Shown here one piece after another: positions 44,352-56,538 of a stretch of 64,000 nucleotides of DNA; the first letter of the stretch is position 1, and every line of letters starts with the position of its first letter. Below the pieces are notes generated by a model, which did no database searches, was not told the origin of the DNA, and worked only from the letters and a program-made list of their open reading frames with translations. The DNA is taken from positions 64,501-128,500 of the forward strand of contig BDSL01000114.1 in NCBI GenBank assembly GCA_003116995.1, read 5' to 3'. Made by a program: the position numbers and the translations under genes. Source of the stretch: Yamagishiella unicocca (lineage: Eukaryota; Chlorophyta; Chlorophyceae; Chlamydomonadales; Volvocaceae).

Positions 44352-46860
44352 AAGGCCCCGGCGGCGGCGGCGGCGGCGGAGGTGGAGGCCCCGGTGGCGG
44401 CGGAAGGGACGGCAGCACCGGCGGCTGAGGCACCAGCAGCGGACGGGGTCGCGGAGCCGGAGGCTCGCAGCGCGAAGGAGGTCCTGGCGGCCCTGCAGGC
44501 GGAGGCGGCCGGCGACCAGCAGCTGATGCCGCTGCTCAGCTGGCTGGGGCCCCAGGTGGGTGCTCGCGGGACGCGCGGGCGGGTGCCGCAGTGGCCGGCA
44601 CCTGCAGGGTGCGGTGGCGGTTATTTACGGTGGCGGTTAGTTACGGTGGCGGTTAGTTACGGCGGCGGGACCCCGATACGACGAGCTCACACGCCTTGCG
44701 CAGCACTACACAGCCACCTAGGTGGTGGTGGCGTCTAGTACGACAGTGCCACGTGCTGACGTCACCGCCTACGTCACGCCCACGGCATCCCAACCTCGGT
44801 CCCTCCCCCCTCCCGACCGTTTCCGCGTGCACGTGTTTTCCTCGCAACCCTCCCGGCCGTGCCCCCAAATGCCTGGCGGGGCTGCAGGCGCTGCTGCAGC
44901 TGGGAGACCTGGACCGCCTCACAGCCTTCGGCTCGGCGCTTCAAACAGCGCTGGAGGAGGCAGGAGCCGTGGGCGCTGCCGCCGGCGCCGCCGCCGCTGG
45001 CGGCGGCGCGGAGGTTGTCGTTGTCGACGGGAGTCTGGCTCTGGGGCTGCTGGCGGCGACACATCCCTCCGTTGCTTCCGTGACGTTGCTCCAGGTAGGG
45101 CCAGATCAGCGCCGTCGTACGCTCCCAACAGCAACGTCGAGAACCTCACTGTTACCGGTACTTTGCACCGAGATGCAGCTGCCGCCTCCCGGGTGACGTC
45201 CTCATCCGGTCGGTTGCCCCGAACCCGTAGCCACCGCAGGCGGTCCCGTGCATCTGCATGATGTGTATTCGGCAGGTTCGAACTAAACGTGTACTGGCTT
45301 GCAGCTCCACACCTGCGTTTTCGATGCATGGTGGTAGCCGTCCACCCTCCACCCGTGCGGCCTGCAAAGCAAGCCCCCCTTCAGCCCGTAAGCAGCCCCC
45401 CTTCATAAGTCATAACATCACAACCGCCGCGCCTTCCTCCTCCCCTCCGCAGGACAGCAACGTGGCAGCAGGCAACTGGCTCAAGGCCGCAGCCGCGCGG
45501 CTGGGTGTGACGGCCAAGGTGCAGTCGCTCCGCTCGGACGCCTACTTCAAGCGCCTGGCGGGAGCCCGCCCCGCAGCTAAGCCCTCCTCCTCCGCCTCCT
45601 CCTCCAACACGGCATCCGCCTCTGCTGCCTCGCGCCCCTCCGCTCCCGGCCCGCTGGTCCTGGTTTCGGAGCCTTACTTTTCGGAGTTCGAGCAGCTCGT
45701 CCCCTGGGCCCACCTCAAGTTCTGGCGCGACTATGACGTCATTCGGGGCTCGGCGGGGGTGGCGGCGGCCGGCGGCTCGGGGGGCCGGCGGCTGGCGCTG
45801 ATCCCCCGGCGCGCGCGGCTGGTGGCGGTGGCGGCGGCGCTTCCGGAGCTGTGGCGGACCAGATGCGCGCTAGGTGGGTGGGTGGGTGGGTGCTGCTGGG
45901 TGCTGAGTGTTGAGGGTCTGGTCTCTGCAGTGGTTTCACGTCAGGCCGTGTCTCCTCTCCCGTCCCCTTTTCGCGGCTCCACACATCTTGAGCCTGACGC
46001 GGGCGCTTGTTTTGGAATCCTGCAGGAGATGTCGTGCGCACAAACAGTAGATCAACGCTCGCAACCGCAGTAACAGGAAACACACGTGGGGTGCGCGGGT
46101 GCCTCCTGCACATTTTGTTGTCCGAATCGCCGCACTGCCCTCCCTCCTGCCAGGCCGCATCGAAGGGCTCGACCTGTCAGCCGCCAACACGGTACTGGGT
46201 GTTGTTGGCGGCGAGGACACCGGCGAGCGCCACCGCACCCGCACCCATAGCGGCAGCAGCGGCAGCGACGGCGGCGGCGACCGCGGCGTTCAGGGCAGTA
46301 GCGGCATCGCGGCCGCCGCGAAGGCCGGCGGCGGCGACAACGCCAGCTGGGGAGACGAGGACGAGGATGATGAAGGGAGCAACGAGGGCGCGGAGGGCGG
46401 CGGCGGCGGCGGTGGCGGCCGGCAGCCGCTACCCATCCTGCCGTACAGTGTGTGGCAGGCTGGCGGCGGGTACGAGGAGCTGAGTGGCCGCCAGGAGTTG
46501 CTCGCACTGGACTGCGAGGGGCACCTGGATGACGTGGACGGTAGCGCCATACTAACCGCCTCACGGACGGCGACCTGCCACGCGGTTGTGTTGTGGATGG
46601 AGTACGACCTGGGGGGCCACGGGGAGGAGGCGGCTGAGGCAGCCGCAGGCGGGGCGGCGGCGGCGGGGGTCAGTCGGCTGGTTGTTAGTACGGCACCCGA
46701 TGCGGAGGGAGGTCCGGGCGCCAGCGTGCAAGGGGTGTACCTGCTGCGGCAGCCAGTGGAACTGACCCGCGGGTCGCGGCTGCACGTCGCGGCGCAGTTC
46801 GACGGCCTGGATGCCGACGTCAGTGTGGAGGTGACGGTGCTGCCGCCGCTGCCGGAGTGA
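40243..46860 (+). CDS. PRMT7: Protein arginine N-methyltransferase 7 (PRMT7), 1,126 aa
   Basis: Ten phase-consistent exons: 40243-40306, 40914-41779, 41986-42064, 42464-42627, 43130-43408, 43649-43912, 44226-44555, 44888-45094, 45453-45873, 46154-46860 (1,127 codons with stop). PRMT7 monomethylates arginines using SAM and has two tandem methyltransferase domains. First domain: MFVQKLNPLTGEADWV; SYLDMLTDTRRNIAYNAALR; SAM motif I VLDIGTGTGLLAMMAA; VVACEVFPPM; and the double-E segment VTEIFDSELLGEGMIP. The second domain is degenerate (LVLVSEPYFSEFEQLVPW), as in the family, followed by HAVVLWMEYDL and the C-terminal beta barrel. It is much longer than the roughly 690-residue animal enzyme because of Ala, Gln, Gly and acidic inserts. 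An in-frame ATG at 40132 would add a 37-residue basic leader. Confidence 0.93.
42742..42852. repeat. 7-bp minisatellite in PRMT7 intron 4
   Basis: About 16 perfect copies of GGTGGGA between exons ending 42627 and starting 43130. The perfection suggests recent expansion. Long open frames across it (repeated GGRWEVG) are artefacts. Confidence 0.93.
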
Positions 46861-47080
46861 TGTTGTGGAGCCCTGAGCGGAGGAGGTGCGGGGGGGCCTA
46901 GAGGAAACCCGTGGACACGACATAGCGGGTGTTTGGGAGGAGAGCGTCCAGGTGTGACTGGGTGGCATTGCTGCGGCCCAATGGCGACACTTACTGTTCA
47001 ATCAGGTAAAGCTACTAGCTTCCTGAACTGTTGGAGTATTATCTATAAATGTGAGTGTGAGTTCTCCAACGCCGCGGAAT

Positions 47081-47085
47081 TGTAA
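47081..47085 (+). terminator. TGTAA poly(A) signal, PRMT7
   Basis: TGTAA in AATTGTAAGGCC, 220 bp past the PRMT7 stop at 46860. Assigned by position and by the volvocine convention. Confidence 0.6.
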
Positions 47086-48530
47086 GGCCCTGTACACAAG
47101 CATACCAGCGGTTGGAAGTGTGGAGCTCGGCCAGGACTGGGATTACGAACGTGCAGCCAAGCCCAAATGCGGCGGAAGCGAAAGGCGTGTGCAGCTGCCG
47201 CTGCGCGATTAACTATCCAGGCAGTGACACGACGGCGGCGCAAGGATCAGCAACGGGCAGATGTAGTCGTAGTATTCGTTAGGGTGCACACGTCTGTTTC
47301 CGCTGCTGTGGCACCTTCCCGATGGCTGGTCATGTCTCAGGCAGGACCGCAGCGCAGAGAACCGTTGCACTTACAGGATGGACGCCATTCACGTTTGGCG
47401 AAGAATAATAAGCGGCGTCCCAACATGCATACCGGTACATACACAGATGCTTCTCCCAGGTACAGCCATATGGTAACATAAGCTCTTTAATAGCGGGCTC
47501 CAGACCTTAAAAGGTAGAGCAACCGGGCACACCGCCTGACACTGAAAGGGACGCAGGAAAAAGAAGATATAGTATCCGTAACAACGACCAAAAATGCGGG
47601 AGGTCCTATTTAGGCTGCCGGACATACTACGGTAACTGACAACGCACATGCTCCACATGCGTCAACCGTAAAGCCATTCATTCGAGGTCAGTAGGTCGCC
47701 CAGTTCCGAGGCTGCCTGCCCGATGGGCCCTCAAGAGCCCACCAGCCTCCGCCTCTCAGTCGCATCACGCTCCCGCCAGTCCCCAGTCCCCAGCACTCAG
47801 CAAGCATGAATCACTACACCGGGCGATTTTTTGCGCGACTTGTCCGCGCCAGTGACTTGTTCGAAAAATCGTCGAAACCGGCACCAGCCAGCACTGGCGG
47901 CCTCCTTCCAAAGCTGCGTCCTAACGACACAAGTAATCACCAGACGTACGGTCCTACACAGAATATGAGATGTAAAGGGCGCTAGAACCTTTTTGAAATA
48001 AAGAAAAGTAAGTGATGCGGTCGTTCCAAAGACCCAGGGACGAGTCCAAGCTAGCGCCCAGTGGGAGTAATCTTACTAGTAGACATGTCCCTGGCGACCT
48101 TGCACTGCAATACAAGCACCCACTGTGCCGCAGGCACCGAATGAGGTTACCAGCACATGAGCGCTAACCCCCTCTCACAAGCACCCAATGTAGGCCTGGT
48201 AAGCGTCAAGTACATGCCCCTGTCTAATAACATCAATCACTAACACAACCAATCGGTGCCAATTTAGCACCCAGTTCCAATGTGTACGGATGCAGTCCAT
48301 CCAGTGCCGTCCAGTACGGTAACGTCTAACATCATGTCCAGCTAGCGCCCCTCCGCCCAACGCCAGCTCTGCCATACCGCGCTGCGGCTCTCTTAACACA
48401 TCGCACCGGCACAAAAACAACAGCTCCAACTTATCCCCGCTGTGTCCCACAGGCTGCCAAAGCCATCGCTCCTCGCCACCCCTCTAACCTGCCGCACCTC
48501 AGCTCAACTCCTGCTGCTGCCGCTGCTCGC

Positions 48531-48619
48531 GGGTACACTGCCGCCATGTCGTACATTGCGAGCACACTGCCGCCACGTCGTACATCGCGGGTACACTGCC
48601 GCCACGCCGTACATCGTCG
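48531..48619. repeat. Three-copy repeat of about 30 bp with CCGCCAYGYCGTACAT core
   Basis: Three adjacent units of GGGTACACTGCCGCCACGTC type ending GTACATCG, just downstream of the minus-strand gene that stops at 48707, so probably in its 3' UTR. Confidence 0.8.
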
Positions 48620-48706
48620 CTGTACAAAAATACCCCGCGCCCTCAGCGTGCAATTAAAAGCACGACCCGTACGGCGCTTCTGGGCCCGGGTACTGCGCTA
48701 TTGGTG

Positions 48707-50251
48707 CTAGAAGGCCGACATGCTCCTATCCATCGCATCGCCCGGTCCCAGCCGGGAGGAGGCGGACGGCCGCAGGCAGCGCTCGGGCCCAACCTGCAGC
48801 TGCGCGCCGCCGTCGACCGACCGCTCCACGTCGCCGCCGCCCACGCCTTCGCTGACGGTGGCACTGCAGCCATCGGCGACGACACGGCTGGCTGAGGCGC
48901 GTCGGCGCACCTTACTGGACAGCAACGACTTGAATCGCGAGAAAGCACCTGATCCAGCGCCCGGCAGCGGCGGCTTGCTTAGGCTGGTCTGAGATCCGGT
49001 GACGCCCGCGGCTTGCGTACCGTTGGGGCTGCCCGCTGTGCCGCGCCCTGAGGCAGCTGTGGATGAAGGTATTGCTGCGGCCGAACTTGCGGATCGGGGC
49101 TCCCCCTCTTCAGCCGCGCCACGTCCGATGCGCACCGCGAAACTGCCATCAGCCGCCGCTCCTCCGGCGGCGGCAGCAATTTCCTCCCCATGCCCCGCGC
49201 CCTCGGCTTTCCAAGCATGCCCTTTGGATCGCACTGCGGAGGCCGGCGGCTGGCCGCGATTGCTGCGTGATTGCTTCTTCTGCTTCATGCGCCGGCGGTT
49301 GAAGATGTGGCTGTCATGCGCGCGGAGACGCACGGCAGGCGTGCTGGGCACGGACTCGTCGCTGCTGTACCACCCTGCGACCATCGGAGGTTGCAAAGCT
49401 CCAGCACCGTCTGCGTGCGTGCCAGTGCCGCCCTCCGCGCCCTGCTTTGCTGCGGCTGCATCACTCCCCATTAGGACCGCCTTGATGCGCCGCCAGCTGA
49501 GCCTGGTCCTGGATGCCTGCAGCAGGGCCGCCGGCTCAGCGATGGGCTGCGGCTGTTGTGTAGCAGGCATCTCCAGGTGCAGCTGCTGCGGCCCCTGCTG
49601 CGACAACAGCTGCTGCGGCCCCTGCTGCGACGACAGGAGCTCTTCTGCGGCCTGGGGATCAGCTGGAGGCTGGCGGGTCAGATCTGCTGGAGGCCCCTGA
49701 GCATCCTCCTCCTCCGGCTGCTGCTGCCGCTGCTCTCCCCGTTGCTCTTGCTCTTGCCCTTGCTCTTGCTCCAAAGTAAAGCTGTCCGCTGCAGCGGCGT
49801 CCTTTCGTGCACCCGGTACGTCAGGGACGTACGACACAGACGGCGAGAACGAGATCCGTACTACGGATCCCCTCACGGTGCGCTGCTGCTGCCGGCGCAC
49901 GGCCGCGAGCCTGCGCTTGTGCAAGGTGGCTTGGTGCTGTGAGTGCGCCAGCTCCAGCAGCTGCAGCTGCTGGCCGCCGCCGCTGTTGCGGTCCTCGTCA
50001 CTGCCATCCAAGGATTCCTTGAAGCTCACGGATGTGGACTGGCGGAATCTGGGGCTGGCACACGCGGCCAAGTAGCCCGTGGACGCGGGCTGCGACGGCA
50101 GAGCAGCGTGGCGGGGGGAGGAGCAACCGGTGTAAAAGGACGACGCAGCGGCCATGTCCCTTGATGGTGGGCTGGAAGCTTTGGCTGTATTGTTGAATGC
50201 CATGTGTTGGCAAGTCGCCGCGGCGATGCAGCTTTTTTTCAGGATTGAGCG
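48707..50251 (-). CDS. Hypothetical low-complexity protein, about 500 aa
   Basis: A long single frame of 498 codons from ATG 50203 to the stop at 48707. The product is Ala/Ser/Gln-rich and largely disordered. Islands that could be functional: SVVRISFSPSVSYVPDVPG, two copies of LLSQQGPQQL, a basic segment HIFNRRRMKQKKQSRSNRG (possible nuclear signal) and FSRFKSLLSSKVRRR. The frame stays open to a splice acceptor at 50251 (CTGCAG|CGC), in phase with a possible 5' exon ending at 50503. No family is recognised. Codon use matches the neighbouring genes. Confidence 0.6.
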   Translation of the reverse strand, partial: RSILKKSCIAAATCQHMAFNNTAKASSPPSRDMAAASSFYTGCSSPRHAALPSQPASTGYLAACASPRFRQSTSVSFKESLDGSDEDRNSGGGQQLQLLELAHSQHQATLHKRRLAAVRRQQQRTVRGSVVRISFSPSVSYVPDVPGARKDAAAADSFTLEQEQGQEQEQRGEQRQQQPEEEDAQGPPADLTRQPPADPQAAEELLSSQQGPQQLLSQQGPQQLHLEMPATQQPQPIAEPAALLQASRTRLSWRRIKAVLMGSDAAAAKQGAEGGTGTHADGAGALQPPMVAGWYSSDESVPSTPAVRLRAHDSHIFNRRRMKQKKQSRSNRGQPPASAVRSKGHAWKAEGAGHGEEIAAAAGGAAADGSFAVRIGRGAAEEGEPRSASSAAAIPSSTAASGRGTAGSPNGTQAAGVTGSQTSLSKPPLPGAGSGAFSRFKSLLSSKVRRRASASRVVADGCSATVSEGVGGGDVERSVDGGAQLQVGPERCLRPSASSRLGPGDAMDRSMSAF

Positions 50252-50502
50252 CTGCAGGCATGGGGCATAGGAGGATGCGTTGCCGCGTCAGCGAAAGCAA
50301 CTACCGGTATCCATTCCATGGAAGGGAAAAAGAACAAAAAATGGATAAAGCTGCTCACGCAGAACGAAGCTGGCGATTGGCAACGTGATTCCGTCGATAC
50401 ATTGTACGGTGCCTGTTGTCCCAACAATACCGGTAACGTAACACGACGGGTCGTGTCACGGGGGGGAGAGACATCCCCGGTGCCCCGGGTCCGGACCCAC
50501 CT

Positions 50503-51007
50503 GGTGCGCTCTATCACGCTTCCAGATCATTCCCGAGGATTGAGCGCCGGCGCCGATGGTGCTGCTGCTGCTGGGCTCCCTGGAGCAAGCCTCCGACGAC
50601 CCGAACGATTGCAGGGCTGTTGCGCCGAATCGTGACATTAGGCTTTCCGGCAGGAGGAAGCTAACCAGGTTTCTTGAGCGACTGACGGAGGATTCGCGAT
50701 GCCCCCGTTCCGCCGAGTCGACCCCGTCAGCGGTACCAGCTGAGAGCGCAGCAGCGCAGTTGCCGCTGCTGGCGGCAGCTTCCTCCCTCTGATGTTCTCC
50801 CTCAATCCTCCGGGGGCACAAGTCCCACGCCGGCGTAGCACAAGGGGGAGAAGAGCACTTGGGGGAGCTCCAGGCGGCCACGGCTGCCGGAGGCGGCGAG
50901 TCGGCGAGGGGGCGTCGCAAGCTGCCTTTGGAAGAGGCTGCTCTCAGAACGGAAAGCCACTGCGGCAAATGAATCGATACACATATTGGGTTTATTATTG
51001 GGTTCAT
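50503..51007 (-). CDS. Possible 5' exon of the 48707 gene
   Basis: Open frame from 51007 to a good donor (CACCAG|GTGGGT) at 50503, phase 0, compatible with the acceptor at 50251. The encoded stretch is Ser/Ala/Pro-rich (for example FGSSEACSREPSSSSTIG). The start is uncertain and transcript support is needed. It could be non-coding. Confidence 0.3.
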
Positions 51008-52857
51008 TATTCTTGAGCAATTGGTTACATTTACCGTCCAGGGCAGCTCTCACGAACCTGCGACGGTTTGAGCATCGCCCGGGCACCGAAAAGCATGCCG
51101 CCATTGGATTCCGGACACAACTCCATAATGGGTACTTCATCTGCCCTTAATTGTTTGCAGGTCGGTTCATTGCAACGCTGCAAGGAAGACACAGGCATAT
51201 CGCCAGTCCTGTCGTATCACTGCCTAACGCCCTGACTTGCAGGTTGCTTCCTACACTGTGTGACGCAAATTGTCAATCTTCTGTCGTGCGCATCAAGCGC
51301 TATGGATTAGCTGCTGCGTGTTACGTACGCTGACGCTACTAAGGCAGTTCTGCTAACTTGTCCCCCTTTGAGAGAGTACTGACAAAAAATATATATCTAC
51401 GATACCTTTTATGAATCTAAATGTAACGAATGCAAAGAATATGATGTTACCGCAACGGAGCAGCACTAAACCAGTCCGAACGGCAGGACGTTGGTCGTGT
51501 CAGCTCGTCCTGGCCTGTCCTGCCGGTCCAATCAACCTACGAATTTCCTTGGTATCCTCGGTATCGATCTGCCGTTCATACTCTTGTTAAATGGCCAAGG
51601 CTATGCGATAACCTTTTTGGCGGGAAGTTGCTGAAAGCGACGTTACGCCTGCCGCTGTCATTGAAGTTTTACCATGCGGGCAGTGCACCGAGATGAGCTG
51701 CACCCAGAGGCAGTGTTTGGATATAATGCCGGTTCACACCGCTGGCCTTACGTCCTCAAGTACACGGAAGCGGTTAGCAATAGGCTTGGATTGTATCGCT
51801 TGCACTTGACACGTCACAAAGTTCTCTTAAGCAGGAGGTTTATAACGGGCAAAAGTAACCAGGGATCGGCATTGGCCGCGGGTATGAATCAATGTAACAT
51901 CTATAATCCCGCCTGCTCGTCGCCGCTGGCGGTCTGCACGCCGTGGCAGTGACGATGGCCTCGTTCCCAGCAGCCGGCGGCACGAAACAACCATGCTCGT
52001 GGCCGTTGCCAGAATGAAGCAACAGTATCCATCCGCCAGCAGCAATGCTGTGTCTGCCCATGACCTGCTTCAGTCGTGCACAGCACGACAGCTCTCAAGA
52101 CCCAAGCGAGCTGTCTCATAATCCACATTCGTACACCGGTAGTCCATCTGGGAGATCCTAAGTGTGTTCTGAATTGCAAATCACCAAATAGGGGTACCAC
52201 CTTAGCCAGGCCCTAGGAATCAATTGGCCGCCGCCGCAAATGTCTATTCAGCGTTCCCGCGCCTTCACCCTAGGAATCAATCAGCCCATGGCAAAATTAG
52301 CACATGGCTTGGTGTTGGTGCTAGCATGGCAGCCCGATCTTTGCACTGCATCCAAAGCGCTAGAATGCTAGAAGGCGACACGTTGTCGCGATGCCGCACG
52401 GCATCCACATCCACACTCGGACACTAAACCGTCGGAGTCAATGTCTACCGTAATGCAGGAATTGCTCCTTGTTCACGAGCAAGCGTGCAGAGGCGTGCCG
52501 GTGCCCCCTAAGAAGGCAGACCACGTGCCCGCGGTGTCCCCACCTCATCTTGCTTCCCTAACCTAGGTTGGACGGTTCCTTGCTGATGCTTCCCTGGGAC
52601 ACTGACACCTCGCACGCACGAGCGTGCTCGCTGCGCCGCGGCCGGCGGTGCGGGCTGCTCAGATGAAGAACGGAGGCGGCGCTTGCCAGCGCACACCTAA
52701 CAACTACTGATGGGCGTTGCCGCTCGTACTTACCTCGTCATCCCGGTCGCCAGTCCCTATCCCCTATGGCGTATGTACTAGTAGCCGTCAAGTCACGCTA
52801 ATCCCGCACCTCGCACCACCCACCCAGCCGCGCACGGCCCGGCCCATCTGCGCGCCT
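51008..52857. other. Intergenic, AT-rich patches, no gene seen
   Basis: About 1.85 kb between the 5' side of the 48707 gene and the 3' end of the 52858 gene. It includes an AT-rich block near 51380-51440. CCCTAGGAATCAATYRGCC occurs twice (about 52211 and 52269). No gene or RNA is supported. Confidence 0.45.
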
Positions 52858-55800
52858 TCATGCGCAGGACCCCCACATGCCCATCTCCACCCCCTCATCC
52901 CCCGCCTGGTCCAGCAGAGCCAGGTTGAGGCTGCCCGTCGGGCTGTGTAGGGCCGCCATGTCTCCAAGCGATCCAACCGCCCCCAGGTGCGGCATCATCA
53001 TTACCTCCTCCTGCAGCACGTGGATGGTCATCGGCATGGGCGCGATGCGGCTCTTGGGGCCATCCGAGGCACCGCCAGTGTGCAACGCCGAGAAGCTACC
53101 GGGCGCGATGAGGCTGTCCAGCAGCAGCTGGTGCTGCCGGTGCAGCGTCCCCGTGCTGGGCGGGATCGACTGCAGCAGCAAATCTGAGGGCAGCATGTTC
53201 GACGGCTTGCCGGCGAGCTTCGGCGTCTTGTAGTACAGGTTGGCGGTGCCGTCGGTAGCGCCACCGTCGCTGGTGCCCGGGTAGGCGCTGCTGTCGGCAC
53301 CGCAGCTGCCGTTGGCGTCCTCGCGAAGCAGCATGGATGCGTCCACGCCATCCGAGTGGTGCGGGTGCCGGTAGCCTGGGTGGTGCCGACCCAGCGTGCC
53401 CGGTGCATCGTCCTCGTCGGCTCCGCCGTTTATTGAGTCATGGGTCATGTCCACGCTTCTGCCATGGCTGCGTTTGGCGGCGGGTGCTGGCGCGGGGGTC
53501 GCCGAAGGCGTCATGCCTTCCGGCTCACCCGCTTCGTCCGCCCTGCCGTCCGTTGCGGTCGGCAGCGCCTGTGGTTGGGCCTCCAGGGAGGAGGCGACGA
53601 CCTGTGGATGCTGGTGGTGGTGGTGTCGTTCTTGTCGTTGCTGTTGCTGTTCCTCCTGCTGCTCGCAATCCAAGCCTGATAGCTCATTTGCCTTCAGATG
53701 CACCTCAGCTGCGAGGTCGCCAGGATGCGACTCGGGCGCTGGCTGCTCCTGCAGCTGCTGTCCCGGGTGCGGCTCCTGCGGGAGCCCCTGCTCCGCATGG
53801 CCGTGTCCGTGGCGCCGGTGGTGGTGGTGCTGGCTGCCGCTAGCGGCCTCCTCGCCACCCTCCGCGTCACTCTCCGCCAACCCCAGTGCAGACAGACCCG
53901 AAAGTCCGCCCAGGTCGGAGGGGCTCAGCGAGCCCATGCCACCTGCCAGCAAGCCGCATGGAACCGACGGCAGCTCAGCCAGCTGCAGTGGCTGCGCCGT
54001 CTGTCGGACATACTGCACCGGCACATCGGCTGGGGAGCCCCCGTCGGGCGACTGCTGCTGCTGTTGTTGTTGTTCTCGAGCACTTGGAGCCTGCCGCTGC
54101 TGCCGCTGCTGCTGCTCGTGCTGCTGGTGGTGCGGATCGACGCCGCGAGGGTCAGGGGCTGGCCCGGCAGCCGGCTGCCTCTCCGAGGGCCGGCCGTCGG
54201 GTACAGCGGCGGCTCCCGCACCGGCGCCCACCTCTGGGTGGTGGTAGTATTGTCCGTACGAGTGCACGTGCATGCCATACGGATGGTACGGCATCGCCAT
54301 GTGGCACGGGGGCATGGAAGGATAGCTTGGCTGCGCGTGGGAGGCGTGGCCGTACCCATATGGCGGAATGGGGTAACCCGCGTGTAGGTGGCGATAGCCG
54401 TACATGTGGTACGGCGGGTAGACGGCATGGTGGTGTGCTGGCGGCGGGGCAGGAGGCGCGTGTGGGTGATGCGACCACGAAGCAGGCACACCGCCATAGC
54501 TGGAGGCGGGCCCGCGGAACGGCGCGGTCGGGTGTGGGTGATGCGGAGCCGCCGCCGGCAGCTGCGAGCCATACACTACACCGCCGTCACTGAGGGCCAT
54601 CGCTGATGCGCCGTGCGGCGGCTTGTGGCGCAGGTTGCCTGACGAGAAGGCGGGGTGTCCGCCGTATGATTGTACAAAGCGGCGGCCGTGGTGCTGCACG
54701 CCTACGTTCCCGTCAGCTGCGCCCCCTGGTGGGTTGTCGGATGGATGCTGGTGCTGATGCCCGCCGCCGCCGTTCAGCCCACTCGCTGCATGCGCCGCTT
54801 CGTACGCCTCGCCGCCGCCCATGCTCACCACGCCTCGGTCACCGCACCGCAGCTGCTTGCGGGGCGGAGGGTGCACCCCGCCGGAGGCGTCGCCGGCGAG
54901 GGGCGCTCCTCCTCCTCCTCCGGCGCCGCTGCTGGGCGCACCGGTGCCGCCGCCGTCCATACCCCCGGCGCTGCGCCCATGCCACGTTGCGCCGCTGGGG
55001 GCGTCCGCGAAGCCGCCTTCCTCCTGTCCTTGCAGTGGCATGCCCGGGTACGGCTGCAGGCCGTACGGCAAGGGTGACCCGGGCGGCCCCACGCCGACCT
55101 CCAGCTGCTCCACCACTTCATGCTGCCACACGCCGCCCGCTGACGTGCGGATGCGGGTGCGCCGGCAAGTGACCGCCTGCACCCCGCTGCCGCCTCCGTG
55201 GGGCCCGCCGCTGAACCCTGCTGCTGCTGCTGCCGCCCCGCCACCGCTGTTATCCGGCTGCCGGCCCGAAGCAGCTCCACCGCCGGGCCCCTGAACCACG
55301 CCTCCGCCCATGGACGTCCGGACAGCTTTGACGAATCGCCGGTGGGCGATGCCAGGCTGCAGGAAGGGGGCGTGAGACTGCGCATGCTGCATCGTCCATG
55401 GGTCAAAGTAGGGCTGCGAAGCCGAGGCCCCTGCCCCACCGTCATCGCCGCAGCCGTTGACGCTGTGGCCCCCAGCGTGAGCACCTGCGTGCGTGGCCGT
55501 GTCATGATACCCGCCCGCACCCCTGCCAGCGTGGTTGGCGTCTCTGAAAGTGGCGCCGGCAAGGGCTGTAGCGGCAGCGTGCACGCCGGCCTCAGCCTCA
55601 GCCTCGCTCAGTGTGTCGCCATCGCTGCCCGCCTCCACCGCCTCCATGGCCGCAATGGCTGCTGCCTCGCTGGCGAACCCCCAGTCGAGGTATTGTAGCT
55701 GCTCAGCGGTGCCGGGTGGCATTTCCTGTCCAAGCGCGGCGTAGGCCTGCTGCTGCTGCTGCAGGTGGCATTGCTGGGCCGCTTGTTGCACCGCTGCAAG

Positions 55801-56538
55801 GAAGCTGCCGGCGGCAGCAGCCCCTACGGCTCTGGTTGCTGCAAAGTGGCGGCGAGGTGCCTTCCGCAAACCGACGTCCGGGCTGATCGGGTCGCCGTCC
55901 TATAAGGCAGGTTTTAGAGAGGTGCGAGCGGCAGAAGGCTTGGTTGGACTGTCTCAATGCGACATATGTTTGAAGCGGCACAGGAAGAGACGTGCAGCCC
56001 GACCTTGCAAACCGAAACCGTTACCGGACAACATGCATACCCGCTGACCTAACGTGCCTGGCAATTTCATGCCGTGTCCTTCGTGCTAACGCTGGGCCTG
56101 TCGGCCTCGCTTACCTTGCGCGTCTTCAGGTTCTTCCTGTAAGACCGGAAATATGCTTGAACCTGCTTGATAGTCCGCAGCCCCTTGGCGATTTTGAGCA
56201 TGTCTTCGACGCTGGGCATCAAGTCCGGTGGCCACACCGTGTGCGCGTTGTGAGCGTACCACCTGCGCCACGACCACGTGGCAGGTATGCATGTCAACTA
56301 AGGTCAAAGCATCTAGGGGGGCTGGGCGAATAATTGTTTCTTTTCTGAGTGTGTACACGTGCGACCAAAAGGACTGTGCGTCAAAGGCTCACTCTCGCAT
56401 CTCGACAACTGTCGCTCGGTTGCCGGTGCGCTCATGGTGTTCACGCCACCAAGTGTTGAAAGGAGCCCAAAAGTTGTTGGGCTTTTTGGCCCGTGGCATT
56501 CCATCTTCGCCGTCTTCGCTCTTCTTGCGGGTGCCCAT
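52858..56538 (-). CDS. Putative regulatory protein with Trp-rich helical N-terminal module, 1,111 aa
   Basis: Three phase-consistent exons: 56538-56393, 56262-56115, 55899-52858 (1,112 codons with stop). Residues about 10-98 form the only compact region: KKPNNFWAPFNTWWREHHE, RATVVEMREWYAHNAHTVWP and SVEDMLKIAKGLRTIKQVQA followed by YFRSYRKNLKTRK. Paired aromatics and a basic last helix recall a helix-turn-helix DNA-binding fold, but I cannot assign a family. The remaining ~1,000 residues, encoded by one exon, are Gln/His/Pro/Gly-rich (polyQ runs, a HPYGMHVHSYGQYYHH-like Tyr/His segment), like an activation or condensate-forming domain. Nuclear regulator is an inference. The start follows MGTRKKSEDGEDG. 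Confidence 0.75.

Larger units (their letters stand above)
46861..48706. other. Intergenic between convergent PRMT7 and the 48707 gene
   Basis: About 1.85 kb. A GAGGAAACCCGTGGACAC copy of the intron-repeat motif lies at 46901-46918. The middle (47.5-48.4 kb) is AT-richer with only short frames. No gene is supported. Confidence 0.5.

Noticed and set aside
53337..54593. Plus-strand frames of 170-280 codons opposite the 52858 gene
   Set aside because: Shadows of CAG/CTG-rich and GC-rich coding sequence; no domain and no splice context.
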